A stretch of DNA of 51,121 bases, taken from positions 1-51,121 of the forward strand of contig JAEWST010000124.1 of NCBI GenBank assembly GCA_023398105.1. Direction: 5' to 3'. Within the stretch, counting starts at the first letter, position 1, and every line of letters starts with the position of its first letter. The notes beneath the pieces were generated by a model. It saw nothing but the letters and a program-made list of their open reading frames with translations. It had not been told where the DNA came from and searched no databases. Both the position numbers and the translations under genes were made by a program. Source of the DNA: Bacillota bacterium (GTDB lineage: Bacteria; Bacillota; Clostridia; Acetivibrionales; DSM-1351). This document shows positions 42,290 to 51,001 of the stretch, piece after piece.

Positions 42290-42407
42290 GATTATCCCTC
42301 CGTTTAATATTAACTTACCCGAAAATGTTTATTTTGATTCTAGCATATCAAGAATTTAAAAAGTATGATTTTAAGATATCATATTCATATGTCAAAAATT
42401 ACCATTT

Positions 42408-42932
42408 TTACGCCTCATTATTTAATCTGAACTCCCATGAACAGCAGGTAGTTTCATCGGTAATATCGGGGAAACAGCTCAAACATCGACAACTGATTCT
42501 ATCATCTATGACCTTTGCAAACCCTGAATATTCAACAATTCCCACCGATTTACAGGGATGATACGGCATATTCTTGCGTTTTCTGGCAGTCTGTACTCTG
42601 CAATCCACATTGCGAAATATCAGTATGTCCTCCTTAAAAACAAGCTCATAATCGTTGATATTGCCATAAAATCTCAGCTTCAGAGCTTTAGCCAAACCTT
42701 CCAGCCCCGCCTGTTCAGGTAGCTTCAAAAATTCCTTGATCCGCTTCGCCTCAATTTCTGTAAATTTCCTCCACGCCTCTCTGTCATGGAACATGGCTTC
42801 CTCCATTCCTAATTTATGCTCTATAGATTGAAACCAAACACCATCATGTGCAAGCCAGTTTTTTGAGTATATTTCTATAAGCTTAATAAGCTCTTCTTTC
42901 GATAAGTTATTCAGTATTTCCTTATTATTCAT
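42408..42932 (-). CDS. DUF6125-like Cys-rich protein
   Basis: 174 residues from the ATG at 42932 (GAGGTG 6 bases upstream); a GTG at 42941 overlaps that site and is rejected. It begins with a helix typical of this small clostridial family (LSKEELIKLIEIYSKNWLAH, then DGVWFQSIE) and ends in a Cys-rich part (CRVQTARKRKNMPYHPCKSV; CRCLSCFPD; CCSW) that could bind metal. I recall such proteins as DUF6125, related to L-2-amino-thiazoline-4-carboxylate hydrolase-like proteins. The function is unknown. Confidence 0.65.
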   Translation of the reverse strand: MNNKEILNNLSKEELIKLIEIYSKNWLAHDGVWFQSIEHKLGMEEAMFHDREAWRKFTEIEAKRIKEFLKLPEQAGLEGLAKALKLRFYGNINDYELVFKEDILIFRNVDCRVQTARKRKNMPYHPCKSVGIVEYSGFAKVIDDRISCRCLSCFPDITDETTCCSWEFRLNNEA

Positions 42933-43018
42933 TTGATGCACCTCACTTTTTATAAATTTTGTAAAAATTGTTCAGGCTTAGCCCACCTAAAAATTTAACC
43001 ATCTTGAACATTGAATTG

Positions 43019-43054
43019 CTTGAATTAGAATTTACTAATTCAAGTTTTTATTTT
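43019..43054 (+). terminator. Perfect hairpin with T-tail on the plus strand
   Basis: CTTGAATTAG (43019-43028), loop AATTTA, CTAATTCAAG (43035-43044), then TTTTTATTTT. No plus-strand gene is upstream. On the minus strand it follows the LRR gene but lacks a T tail. It could act weakly in both directions or stabilise the LRR transcript. Confidence 0.45.
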
Positions 43055-43057
43055 CGG

Positions 43058-43112
43058 CAACAAACCATTGATAAGTTTGAACACCGATAGATTTTTGGGG
43101 TGGGAAAGTTGA
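43058..43112. repeat. Repeat family C, partial copy
   Basis: Resembles 32691-32746 (AAACCATTGATAA near the left end, GAAAGTTGA near the right). It abuts the 3' end of the LRR gene (stop at 43114). Confidence 0.45.
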
Positions 43113-43113
43113 G

Positions 43114-43626
43114 TTATTTTAGTTTTTCGGCAGATACAAAAGGAATGTAATTTGCCGCTGCATATTCTTGTGCCGCTGAAAACTCATTTCCTACTATACA
43201 AAATCTTTCATTTCTATTAAGTGCTAACTCTTCAATTGTTGTAACACTTTTGGGAATTGTTAATTGCTGCAAGTAATAACAATCCAGAAATGCATTTTTC
43301 TTAATTATTTCAACACCTTTAGGTATTTCATACTCTTTTTCTTTTCTATAATATGGATAGAAAATTAGTTTTTTCTTTGCCTTATCAAAAAGGACTCCAT
43401 CTTGTGAAGAATAATATTTATTGTTGCCATCCACATTGATGCTGATAAGATTATCATCATGAGAATTAAACGCATAATCACTAATTGCTTCCACAGAGCT
43501 AGGTACATCTATGCTTATTAAATCTTTGCAATATGTAAAAGCATTGCTAAGAATAGTTTTTACACCCTCAGGCACAGCATAATGGCTATTAGTTCTCCCT
43601 ACAGGATACTTTATTAGTTTTGTCAT
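43114..43626 (-). CDS. Downstream part of a frameshifted BspA-like leucine-rich-repeat protein
   Basis: 170 residues from the internal ATG at 43626. It continues the LRR_5 repeats of 43755-45173 (YAVPEGVKTILSNAFTYCKD; YEIPKGVEIIKKNAFLDCYY; QLTIPKSVTTIEELALN) and supplies the natural C-terminus, VSAEKLK. The ATG has no ribosome site. Moving back one base at the A7 tract (plus-strand T7, 43758-43764) joins it to the upstream frame through an intact 43-residue LRR segment (INISKNVTNIADDAFDGFSS), giving about 686 residues. It is therefore the second half of one gene, separated by a slip or read through a programmed -1 shift. Confidence 0.8.
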   Translation of the reverse strand: MTKLIKYPVGRTNSHYAVPEGVKTILSNAFTYCKDLISIDVPSSVEAISDYAFNSHDDNLISINVDGNNKYYSSQDGVLFDKAKKKLIFYPYYRKEKEYEIPKGVEIIKKNAFLDCYYLQQLTIPKSVTTIEELALNRNERFCIVGNEFSAAQEYAAANYIPFVSAEKLK

Positions 43627-43754
43627 TTCCTTATTAAATAAAACACCATCTTTAGAAGAGTACTTTTTATTTCTAGCGTTTACATTAATATTTTTAATAC
43701 TAGAAAATCCGTCAAAGGCATCATCTGCTATGTTAGTAACATTTTTGGAAATAT

Positions 43755-45173
43755 TTATTTTTTTAGATTTATGCAGTTTTCAAATGCTTTCTTACCTATT
43801 TTTTTTATCCTTGAAGAAAGCTCTATCTCTGACAAGCCGCAGTCAGAAAATGCTTTATCACCAATACGTGTAACTCTATCAGGTATAACTATTTTTACGA
43901 TATTTCCACATCCCCAAAAGGTCGATTCAGCTATTGTATCAATTTTGTCGGGAAGGTTAATACTTGCAAGTTTATAACAGTTATAAAAAGCACCTTCGCC
44001 AATCTCAGTTACACTTTGCGGTATATCTACTCTTTCTAAATTAATACTATTGAAAAATGCATATGGGCGGATTTTTTTTATGCCAGCAGGAATTTTATAA
44101 TCTGTAATTGTATTTTTTGTTGGACAAACAATAATTTCAGTCATATCCTTATCAAATAAAATACCATCCTGCGTTGTGAAGTACTTGTTATCTTTCCCCA
44201 CACTAACATCCTTTAAATTCCAGCAGCCAAGAAATACAGATTCACCTATTTCCGAGACATTATCAGGTATTGTTAGATTTTCCATATGCGTCATGCCTGC
44301 AAATGCGTTGTCTTCAATATTTTTAACGGTATCAGCTATTGTTAAATTAATTAACGAACGACATGCCCTAAATGCACCTGCATTAATAGTAGTGACGCCA
44401 TTTGGTATATTGTATTTATCTGCTGTGTTCTGGTTTGAATACCAAACAAGTTCTGTCATATCTTTAGTAAACATAATATTATCTTTTACCACGAAATTTT
44501 TATTTTCTGGATCAACATCTATAGTTGATATACCAAAGTACGCTAAAAACGCACAATCACCTATCTCGTTTATACTAGCTGGTACATAAATCTTTTGCAA
44601 TTTGCGATCAGAGAAAGCAAAATCTCCTATTTTCTCTACACTGTCAGGAATTCTATAGAAATAAATATCTTCCTTATCGTAGTAACGTATCAACTCTGTC
44701 ATGTCCTTATTATACAGCACACCATCTTTTGTACTATATTTTTTGTTTTGTGAGTCCACTTCAATTTCCACATAATCACTGGATTCAAATGAATTTTTAG
44801 CTATGTAAGTAACACTCTTAGGTATGTGAATTTTTTTAAGGTTAGTGCGGTAAAAAGCGTTTTCGTGTATTGCTTTTACACTATCTGGGATAGTTATAGA
44901 GGTCATTGTTTTACAATCTTCAAAAGCACATTCTCCTATTTCTTTAACTCCCTTCGGAATTATAACATTTTCATTTAATCCGTAATAGCTTTCAAGCACT
45001 CCGTTTACAATTTTAAAGTCTGAATAAGACTGTAATTCATTATCTTTAAAATTGTTTAGTGTAAATAGTGTTATAAATGCCAATGCTACCGATAGTATTA
45101 ATATTACCGCTTTTAGTGGTATTGGTGAAATGAAGAATTTAAATTTGGTTTTAAATTTGATTTTGAAGGTCAT
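43755..45173 (-). CDS. BspA-like leucine-rich-repeat (LRR_5) membrane-anchored surface protein, upstream part
   Basis: 472 residues up to a TAA that directly follows an A7 run. The N-terminus is basic (MTFKIKFKTKFKFFISP) with one hydrophobic helix (LKAVILILSVALAFITLFTL), a signal anchor. The rest is a chain of about a dozen LRR_5 units of the type IGECAFEDCKTMTSITIPDS, interspersed with inserts of the form DGVLYNKDMTELIRYY. BspA/TpLRR-type proteins act at the surface in binding other cells or matrix. AGGAGAAG lies before the ATG. The reading frame continues in -1 into 43114-43626, so the intact protein would be about 686 residues. Confidence 0.82.
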   Translation of the reverse strand: MTFKIKFKTKFKFFISPIPLKAVILILSVALAFITLFTLNNFKDNELQSYSDFKIVNGVLESYYGLNENVIIPKGVKEIGECAFEDCKTMTSITIPDSVKAIHENAFYRTNLKKIHIPKSVTYIAKNSFESSDYVEIEVDSQNKKYSTKDGVLYNKDMTELIRYYDKEDIYFYRIPDSVEKIGDFAFSDRKLQKIYVPASINEIGDCAFLAYFGISTIDVDPENKNFVVKDNIMFTKDMTELVWYSNQNTADKYNIPNGVTTINAGAFRACRSLINLTIADTVKNIEDNAFAGMTHMENLTIPDNVSEIGESVFLGCWNLKDVSVGKDNKYFTTQDGILFDKDMTEIIVCPTKNTITDYKIPAGIKKIRPYAFFNSINLERVDIPQSVTEIGEGAFYNCYKLASINLPDKIDTIAESTFWGCGNIVKIVIPDRVTRIGDKAFSDCGLSEIELSSRIKKIGKKAFENCINLKK

Positions 45174-45248
45174 TTAATATCTTCTCCTTGTTGATAACTG
45201 CTGTTAAAATTGTTCTTTGAGAGAAGCCACATTTACTAATTAGTGCTT

Positions 45249-45941
45249 TTATATGCTTTTATCCATCCATGTTTTAACGATTGTTTTGTCGCTTTCCTCC
45301 ATAAAGGGATGTTCGCTGTTTTCTGATACAGTAAGATTGCCGTTAAATTTATCAGCAAAATCCTTCATCACTCCATAGCTTTGAAGATTGTCTTTTGCTC
45401 CGTATAAAATGTGTGTTGGCACAGTCCACTTGTCAATTGGATGTTCTTTTACATATGTATAATACAGCCATGTCATTGTATCAACAGGAGTCTGAATTTC
45501 TCTTTGGATTCTTAGTTGTTCCTCTGTTATATTAAACCATACAAACATCTGATCAATGAGATATTCCATATTTACAATAGGTGATTGAAAAAGGCAGTTT
45601 TCAAAATGCTTATCACGATACGCATTAAGGCTGAAATAAACACCTAAACTGCACCCAAACAATGAAACCCTTTCCCATTTTTCAAAGACATAGTCGCCAA
45701 TTTTAGTCAAATCTGCAATTCCATTAAAAATGTCGCATTTGTAATCTTTCTGTGACCTCTCCCCATGTTCAGGCAGGTCAAAGCTGATTGTTTGATAGCC
45801 TTTGCCTTCAGCAATTGCAGCAAAATCTTCTGCGTCCTCTTTTTTTGACAGCTTGCCATGAACAAATATATATGCTTTGCTGGATTTTTCTCCCCATACA
45901 ATAGCGGGTATGTTCTCAATGTATATTTTCTCTTTAGTCAT
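45249..45941 (-). CDS. Alpha/beta hydrolase
   Basis: 230 residues from the ATG at 45941 (GGAGGAAAA directly upstream); the frame is open to 46070 but the first 43 codons lie in the inverted-repeat element at 45972-46103 and have no ribosome site. Features: AYIFVHGKLSKKEDAEDFAA (oxyanion region), ISFDLPEHGERS, nucleophile elbow LFGCSLGVY, a late acid in YGAKDNLQ, and His in SEHPFMEE. The triad Ser-Asp-His is therefore complete. Typical length for small serine esterases/hydrolases of this fold. Substrate unknown; cytosolic. Confidence 0.88.
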   Translation of the reverse strand: MTKEKIYIENIPAIVWGEKSSKAYIFVHGKLSKKEDAEDFAAIAEGKGYQTISFDLPEHGERSQKDYKCDIFNGIADLTKIGDYVFEKWERVSLFGCSLGVYFSLNAYRDKHFENCLFQSPIVNMEYLIDQMFVWFNITEEQLRIQREIQTPVDTMTWLYYTYVKEHPIDKWTVPTHILYGAKDNLQSYGVMKDFADKFNGNLTVSENSEHPFMEESDKTIVKTWMDKSI

Positions 45942-45971
45942 TTTTCCTCCATAAATCAAGGTGAACTTAAC

Positions 45972-46103
45972 AAAGTCAATTACTATCGGTAGGTTTTGAC
46001 AGTGCTGGTGTGGTGTAACCTCAAACCCATACTGCGTTAAAAGCATAAGTCGACTAAGAACTGAAAGCATATTGTTCTAAGGCTTTAAAACGTAATTGAC
46101 TTT
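45972..46103. repeat. Inverted-repeat element, family B (MITE-like, 132 bp)
   Basis: Perfect 12-bp terminal inverted repeats AAAGTCAATTAC (45972-45983) and GTAATTGACTTT (46092-46103). Nearly the same ends bound 33705-33767. It sits just upstream of the alpha/beta hydrolase gene. Confidence 0.55.
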
Positions 46104-46115
46104 AGTAAATATATT

Positions 46116-46580
46116 TCAAAACCTTGAATTCTGATAGTTATATGGGATGCTCGTTCCAACAACTACATCATCAATTTTCTCAATAATAAGCCAATCGTCC
46201 ATATTTCCTTGATGGTCAAAGTCTAGCGACTCAATTTTCTGTACTCCTTCAAACTCAACTAGGCAAAGAAATTTTTTATGCCAGCGTATCATTTGTTTGT
46301 CAGTTAAATTTAATTTGTCGCTGTTTTCTTCAAGAATACGTGACGTTTCTTCTTCTGTGAGTTTAACATGATTGTGTACCTTCTTCACTTTTGCAGTTGC
46401 TACTATTTTTGAAGTGCCTTTTTCCATAAAATAAAGCAGCTCTCCCTCAAAAACACGGCTGTGTGGAATTTTTCTCCCAGCCGCACCACGGACTACCATT
46501 GTTTTAGTCCCTGCTATTATTTTATCGAGAACTCTTTCTCCCGCTTTTCCTGCGTTATCGCAATAAACTAGATGAACCAT
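46116..46580 (-). CDS. ASCH/PUA-like domain protein
   Basis: 154 residues from the ATG at 46580 (AAAGTGAG upstream); the frame extends to 46625 without a better site. The core KAGERVLDKIIAGTKTMVVR then GAAGRKIPHSRVFEGELLYF, and TSKIVATAKVKKV, resembles the ASCH/PUA beta-barrel fold (a basic G-x-K-T-x-x-x-R loop, G-E-x-L/V-Y-F strand). Such domains bind modified nucleotides or RNA. The C-terminal half is unassigned. The assignment is by pattern only. Confidence 0.55.
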   Translation of the reverse strand: MVHLVYCDNAGKAGERVLDKIIAGTKTMVVRGAAGRKIPHSRVFEGELLYFMEKGTSKIVATAKVKKVHNHVKLTEEETSRILEENSDKLNLTDKQMIRWHKKFLCLVEFEGVQKIESLDFDHQGNMDDWLIIEKIDDVVVGTSIPYNYQNSRF

Positions 46581-46644
46581 ATATATTTTCTCACTTTCGT
46601 AGTAATTTTTGAAAAACATAATCATACCATATTACAGAAAAAAG

Positions 46645-47082
46645 CTACTGGTCATTATTTTGAAATTGTTGTATAAGAACCTTATAATAAAAGTAAATAT
46701 CATCCTCTTTACCATTTACTATTCGTTTATATGCTTTTGCTACTGGAAATAATTGAGTTTCACCAACACTTAATACTGCTATGTTCTTTTCACCAAATAA
46801 ATCTTCAAAAGTCCACTGTCCCCCAAATTTATTTCGAATAACTTCTCCGATATATCCTCCCCAAACTTTTGACATTTGGATAATTTCTTGCTGTGTAGGA
46901 CATTTTTTTAATAATCTTTTAATGAATCCTTTTGGAATCTCTTTATTATACATTTCCAAAATTGTTTCAACCTTTTTCAGGCTATCCTCTGAACAATCCA
47001 ATTCATGTCCTAATTTTCTAGCCAATTCAATAGCATCTTCAGAATATGCTTTCATCATATCTTCAACAGAATACTGTGACAT
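46645..47082 (-). CDS. Unknown protein (DUF3806-like?)
   Basis: 145 residues from the ATG at 47082, with GGAGGTTAAT just upstream; an ATG at 47100 is less suitable. Largely helical first half; then QEIIQMSKVWGGYIGEVIRN then KFGGQWTFE, and a final strand FYYKVLIQQFQ. The pattern W-G-x-Y-x-G-E-x-I ... G-G-x-W recalls DUF3806-type proteins, but I am not certain. No signal peptide or membrane segment. Function unknown. Confidence 0.6.
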   Translation of the reverse strand: MSQYSVEDMMKAYSEDAIELARKLGHELDCSEDSLKKVETILEMYNKEIPKGFIKRLLKKCPTQQEIIQMSKVWGGYIGEVIRNKFGGQWTFEDLFGEKNIAVLSVGETQLFPVAKAYKRIVNGKEDDIYFYYKVLIQQFQNNDQ

Positions 47083-47134
47083 ATTAACCTCCACGCCCAT
47101 TCAAGGAATTTCTATGCTCGTAGTTCTTTATATA

Positions 47135-47599
47135 TCAAATTTTTTCATAAATAGCAAGTGTAAGTTTATCATTTATTTTTTCTCTTTTACCTGTATCAAT
47201 ATAGCCAACACCCTCATAGCAGGACTTGTTGGCTATTTGGTCTATTGGAAAATCAAGTGTAAATCTGCTGGCATCATTTAATTCTTTTTCACACAATAAT
47301 ATAGCCTGTTTGGCAACACCTTTGCTTTGAAAACTTGGAGCAATATACAACCTAACAAGATAATATTCACCTTGAGAACGGTTAATGTATGCAATTCCTC
47401 CACACAAAACATCCTTGAAATTTATTTTCCAATAATGAATATCCTCCGTAGCCAGCCAATTTAGTATTTCATCAAGACCTCTAAGATATGGACTTTCTTC
47501 ATCTTTGTAAATATCATATAGCCTCTTAAATGCCGATTTCTGAATTTCATAAAGCAAAGTTGCATCTTTTAAAGTAGCTTTCTCTATATATACACTCAT
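47135..47599 (-). CDS. GNAT-family N-acetyltransferase
   Basis: 154 residues from the ATG at 47599 (AGAGGTTAATAAA upstream); the open frame to 47626 lacks a site. GNAT elements: VYIEKATLKDATLLYEIQ (beta1/alpha1), GGIAYINRSQGEYYLVRLYI (beta4), and a somewhat diverged acetyl-CoA loop APSFQSKGVAKQAILLCEKE (Q/R-x-x-G-x-A/G). It transfers an acetyl group to an unidentified amine. A second GNAT gene lies just upstream. Confidence 0.87.
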   Translation of the reverse strand: MSVYIEKATLKDATLLYEIQKSAFKRLYDIYKDEESPYLRGLDEILNWLATEDIHYWKINFKDVLCGGIAYINRSQGEYYLVRLYIAPSFQSKGVAKQAILLCEKELNDASRFTLDFPIDQIANKSCYEGVGYIDTGKREKINDKLTLAIYEKI

Positions 47600-47743
47600 T
47601 TTATTAACCTCTTTATTCTTGTACAAAGATTTTTCCTTTATGGATTCTTCCTAAATAAAGTGGGCTTATACGTAATTTTCTCTTTAATCATTTTTATAAA
47701 AAATACTATGTAATGTTGAAAACAAAGCATTTGAAATGTATGC

Positions 47744-48178
47744 TCATTTAGCAAAGAATTTGATAAAATTCTTTTGGTCTTTTCGATGTGCATAGCCACA
47801 ATGATAATAAAATTGATGAGCTTTTTCTCTGTCAAAACTAGATACAAGACGAACCCCAATGCAATTGTCCTCTTTTGCCCATTGTTCCACAGCCATTAGA
47901 AGCTGCTTGCCTATACCTCTTCCCCTATATTTTTCATCAACAGCAATTGCCATTATGTTTTTTAGTGAATCGGAATATGTGCATTTATAATCAGCCCCAT
48001 GAATATAGCCTACTACTAAATCCCCTTCACAGGCAACCCATATTTTATCTGTTTGCCTGCTAATTATATATTTTAATCTTTCCTTTGTCTTTTCTTCTGG
48101 ATAATCATATCCAAAGGCGTACTTGTTTAATTCATAAATATAATGTGTGTCGTTTTCTGTGGCTTGGCGAATTTGCAT
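47744..48178 (-). CDS. GNAT-family N-acetyltransferase
   Basis: 144 residues from the ATG at 48178, preceded by AAGGAGAACCCCCC; the frame open to 48205 has no site. Clear GNAT motifs: QIRQATENDTHYIYELNKYA, GYIHGADYKCTYSD (beta4) and the acetyl-CoA loop VDEKYRGRGIGKQLLMAVEQ (R-G-x-G-x-G), ending in a typical HQFYYHCGY strand-helix. Acetyl acceptor unknown. The gene is 145 bases upstream of the other GNAT gene on the same strand. Confidence 0.9.
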   Translation of the reverse strand: MQIRQATENDTHYIYELNKYAFGYDYPEEKTKERLKYIISRQTDKIWVACEGDLVVGYIHGADYKCTYSDSLKNIMAIAVDEKYRGRGIGKQLLMAVEQWAKEDNCIGVRLVSSFDREKAHQFYYHCGYAHRKDQKNFIKFFAK

Positions 48179-48316
48179 GGGGGGTTCTCCTTTTAAAATA
48201 TACATATTATTTAATCTTTTTCTTTACAATTCTTAAATTACAATTTATTCAGAACTTTATATAGCGGTTTGACCTAATATAAATTTAGCACCTCCCAATA
48301 TAAATTCACAAAATTT

Positions 48317-50956
48317 TTACTCTTTCCGATAATCAAAGATTGTATTATCAAAAATTATATGATGATATTTAGGCAAGCTTTTATATCTTAGCAGCATTAG
48401 AGTTTTACAAAAATCGTTCTCGGTAATATGGTTAGATTCAACAATATCGATATACTCTTCATATTTTACATCAGAACCAGTATACATTTTTTTAGCTAAA
48501 CATTGTGGATAATATGTTTGTATAAATTCTTTAAAAAGTAATCTTTTTTTCTGATGTATACCTTTGTATGCATACTCATTGTATACATCTATCTCTGTAC
48601 CTTCGAAAATAATATCTGATTCTAAAATATTAAACTTGGCACTAAAATACTTCGTTATTTCTTTTTTATAAACATTTGTATATACACAATTTAGAATAAT
48701 AATCTTTTTAGCTTTATCAAGATTATCTTTAAATATATCATTTTCATATTTAAATAAAACATCTTTATTATAAGATTCTTTTTTATTTAAATAATCATCT
48801 AATGTTTTGATAAATTGTTGTCCACTCACACCTACATCTGATACAAATGCAATTGTATCTTTTCCCCTTCCTGAAAAGAAATTTTTGATACTTGTTTTAA
48901 ATATATTATCGTATTCTTTACCACGTCCAAAATATTCTTGATAGTGTTCACACAATATATGTTGTAGTCCATTGCGATCAACAACATAGTTTTTCAAAGG
49001 AATAGTACTAATTTGTGCCTTTTTTAACAATTCAATAAGTTTATCTTTAAAAATCTGATATTCATCATTACTAATAACCTTATAACTCGAAATAATTTCT
49101 AGCACTGTATCATAGTACTTTTTATCCTTACCTCTAAGAAACTCTATGATTCTATTTTCCGCTACTTCTCTGGATAAATAGCCACCACTTTGTTGAATAA
49201 TAATTTTAACTGCATCATCAAAAGAAGAGTAACTTTTTATAATATTTTCCTCATTAATTTTTCTCAAATCATATCTATCGTCTTTTTCATATGCAATTTC
49301 ATAGGATTTTGTAAATACTTCTGGCAATATAAAAATAGTATTTTCTTTTATAAACATATCTTCATAATTTAAACTAATCAAATCATCTTGCTCAAAATCA
49401 CATTTATCAAAATTCCCATCAAAGTAATATATTTCAAATTCATTAACTGCTTTTCTCTCATTATTAATTACAATTTGATTCTTTCCATCTATTGCCCTTG
49501 CAGAGATTTTTTTATAGTCAGACAGTTCACCAAATTGTATTTTAAATGAATTTGTTATTTTTTTAATATCAATACTAATATCTTTGACAAATTTACAGTC
49601 TAAGTTACGTGAGACAGATTCAATAAAACATTTAATTCTTTTTTGCAATTCATCAGGCCTATCATCAATTTTACTATATAATAAATAATAAGAATTATTA
49701 CTATACAATTTATTATATAACTCAAGAACTTTGAAATTGCTGCTCATCTCCTGAACATGTTTAGAAAGCTCTTTTTCAAGTAACTGTACAACATCCCCTA
49801 ATGCACTTATCTTGTATCCTTCAAAATCATAAATAGAAATTGACTCATCTGATTTATTAACTTTACGTTCAAAAATATATTTACACAATTTTTTATAATA
49901 CTCTACTTTTGCATTTCTATTTTTTGAAAAAAATTTATTTGGCACAACACATTCTTTTATTTTCTTGTCACCTAAGACATAATTCATTGGCTCAAAAATA
50001 TGAGCTCCTTTTGAAACAGCAATTATTTCAATCATGTTTTCGATAACAGATTCAATAGTTACATCAATACTTTCGTTTTCACTAAGTACAAATTTCTTAT
50101 CTGCTCTTGAAAAAGTAAAGTTTAAACTAGATTTTTCTTTAGTTAGTGACCCCTTCTCAAAAATATTAACCAAGTTTTTATTTATTTGTTCAATAATTTC
50201 ATATGAATATTTAAGCGCATCAAGTATATCCTTTTCATAAACCATTTCATTATAATTTGTTAATGTATTTTCAATAGGATAAATTTTATAACACTTATTA
50301 ATAAAAGCGTCTAATTTTTCTTCAAAATAAGAATCATTATCAAAACATGTTTTATCTCCTCTAACTAGTATCTCATTACCTTTTATCAGTACCAGTCTAT
50401 CATTATACTCAATATTTTTAGCTGCAATTTTTCTATCCAAATAATATTCTGCATTGTCACAGCACCACAACAGAGAAACTGCTTTCTTTTCTTTAGCCAC
50501 CTTCTTGACTAATGAATATAAATCATTCGAAATATAAGTCTCTTTATTACTGTAATTGCTTAATTCTAAAAATAAATAATAAGCAAATTCAATTTCAATA
50601 GGCTTTGCAACTTCATTATCAATAAATGAATAATTACTAAAAATTTGTGTAAGTACCCACGTAACTGTATTAGATATTATCTTTTCAACATTTATTAAAT
50701 GTATATACTTCAACCATTGATTAGTTTGGATTCCTTCAGTTATGTTGACTAAGAGTTTATTCCAAATTTCTTTAACCTGATTGGTCTTCAATAAAAAAAG
50801 TGTTGAATATGCAATAATATTAAATATTTTTTGATACCGATCAAGTTGTAAACCTTCAAAAGTGTTTTCACGTATAACTGCATAAACAATCTGAATAAAA
50901 TAATCATTATTAGGAATTGTACTCGAATTTGATAACACACGTTCTAAAATCATCAA
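48317..50956 (-). CDS. Large phosphoribosyltransferase-like conflict-type protein, 5' end probably lost
   Basis: 879 residues as counted from a TTG at 50956. The same frame continues without interruption to 51001 (SLLQIQDIEDKSDS before the TTG) and meets a stop only at 51002, where the IS3-type sequence begins. There is no ribosome site at either possible start, so the N-terminus is probably truncated by the insertion. The C-terminal about 250 residues look like a phosphoribosyltransferase fold: a predicted PRPP-loop-like FVSDVGVSGQQFIKTL near residue 700, preceded by KNFFSGRG and followed by KKIIILNCVYTNVY and the closing LLRYKSLPKYHHIIFDN. This is similar to the PRTase-CE group seen in bacterial conflict systems. 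The first about 600 residues are helical and unassigned. Function uncertain. Confidence 0.6.
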   Translation of the reverse strand: MMILERVLSNSSTIPNNDYFIQIVYAVIRENTFEGLQLDRYQKIFNIIAYSTLFLLKTNQVKEIWNKLLVNITEGIQTNQWLKYIHLINVEKIISNTVTWVLTQIFSNYSFIDNEVAKPIEIEFAYYLFLELSNYSNKETYISNDLYSLVKKVAKEKKAVSLLWCCDNAEYYLDRKIAAKNIEYNDRLVLIKGNEILVRGDKTCFDNDSYFEEKLDAFINKCYKIYPIENTLTNYNEMVYEKDILDALKYSYEIIEQINKNLVNIFEKGSLTKEKSSLNFTFSRADKKFVLSENESIDVTIESVIENMIEIIAVSKGAHIFEPMNYVLGDKKIKECVVPNKFFSKNRNAKVEYYKKLCKYIFERKVNKSDESISIYDFEGYKISALGDVVQLLEKELSKHVQEMSSNFKVLELYNKLYSNNSYYLLYSKIDDRPDELQKRIKCFIESVSRNLDCKFVKDISIDIKKITNSFKIQFGELSDYKKISARAIDGKNQIVINNERKAVNEFEIYYFDGNFDKCDFEQDDLISLNYEDMFIKENTIFILPEVFTKSYEIAYEKDDRYDLRKINEENIIKSYSSFDDAVKIIIQQSGGYLSREVAENRIIEFLRGKDKKYYDTVLEIISSYKVISNDEYQIFKDKLIELLKKAQISTIPLKNYVVDRNGLQHILCEHYQEYFGRGKEYDNIFKTSIKNFFSGRGKDTIAFVSDVGVSGQQFIKTLDDYLNKKESYNKDVLFKYENDIFKDNLDKAKKIIILNCVYTNVYKKEITKYFSAKFNILESDIIFEGTEIDVYNEYAYKGIHQKKRLLFKEFIQTYYPQCLAKKMYTGSDVKYEEYIDIVESNHITENDFCKTLMLLRYKSLPKYHHIIFDNTIFDYRKE

Positions 50957-51001
50957 AGAATCGCTTTTATCTTCAATATCTTGTATTTGTAATAATGACC
51001 C

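Noticed and set aside
43114..43626. Independent LRR gene
   Set aside because: The internal ATG has no ribosome site and the repeat pattern continues without a break from the upstream frame after a one-base shift.
47638..47859. 73-codon frame at the end of the GNAT gene
   Set aside because: Overlaps the GNAT coding region in another phase and has no ribosome site.
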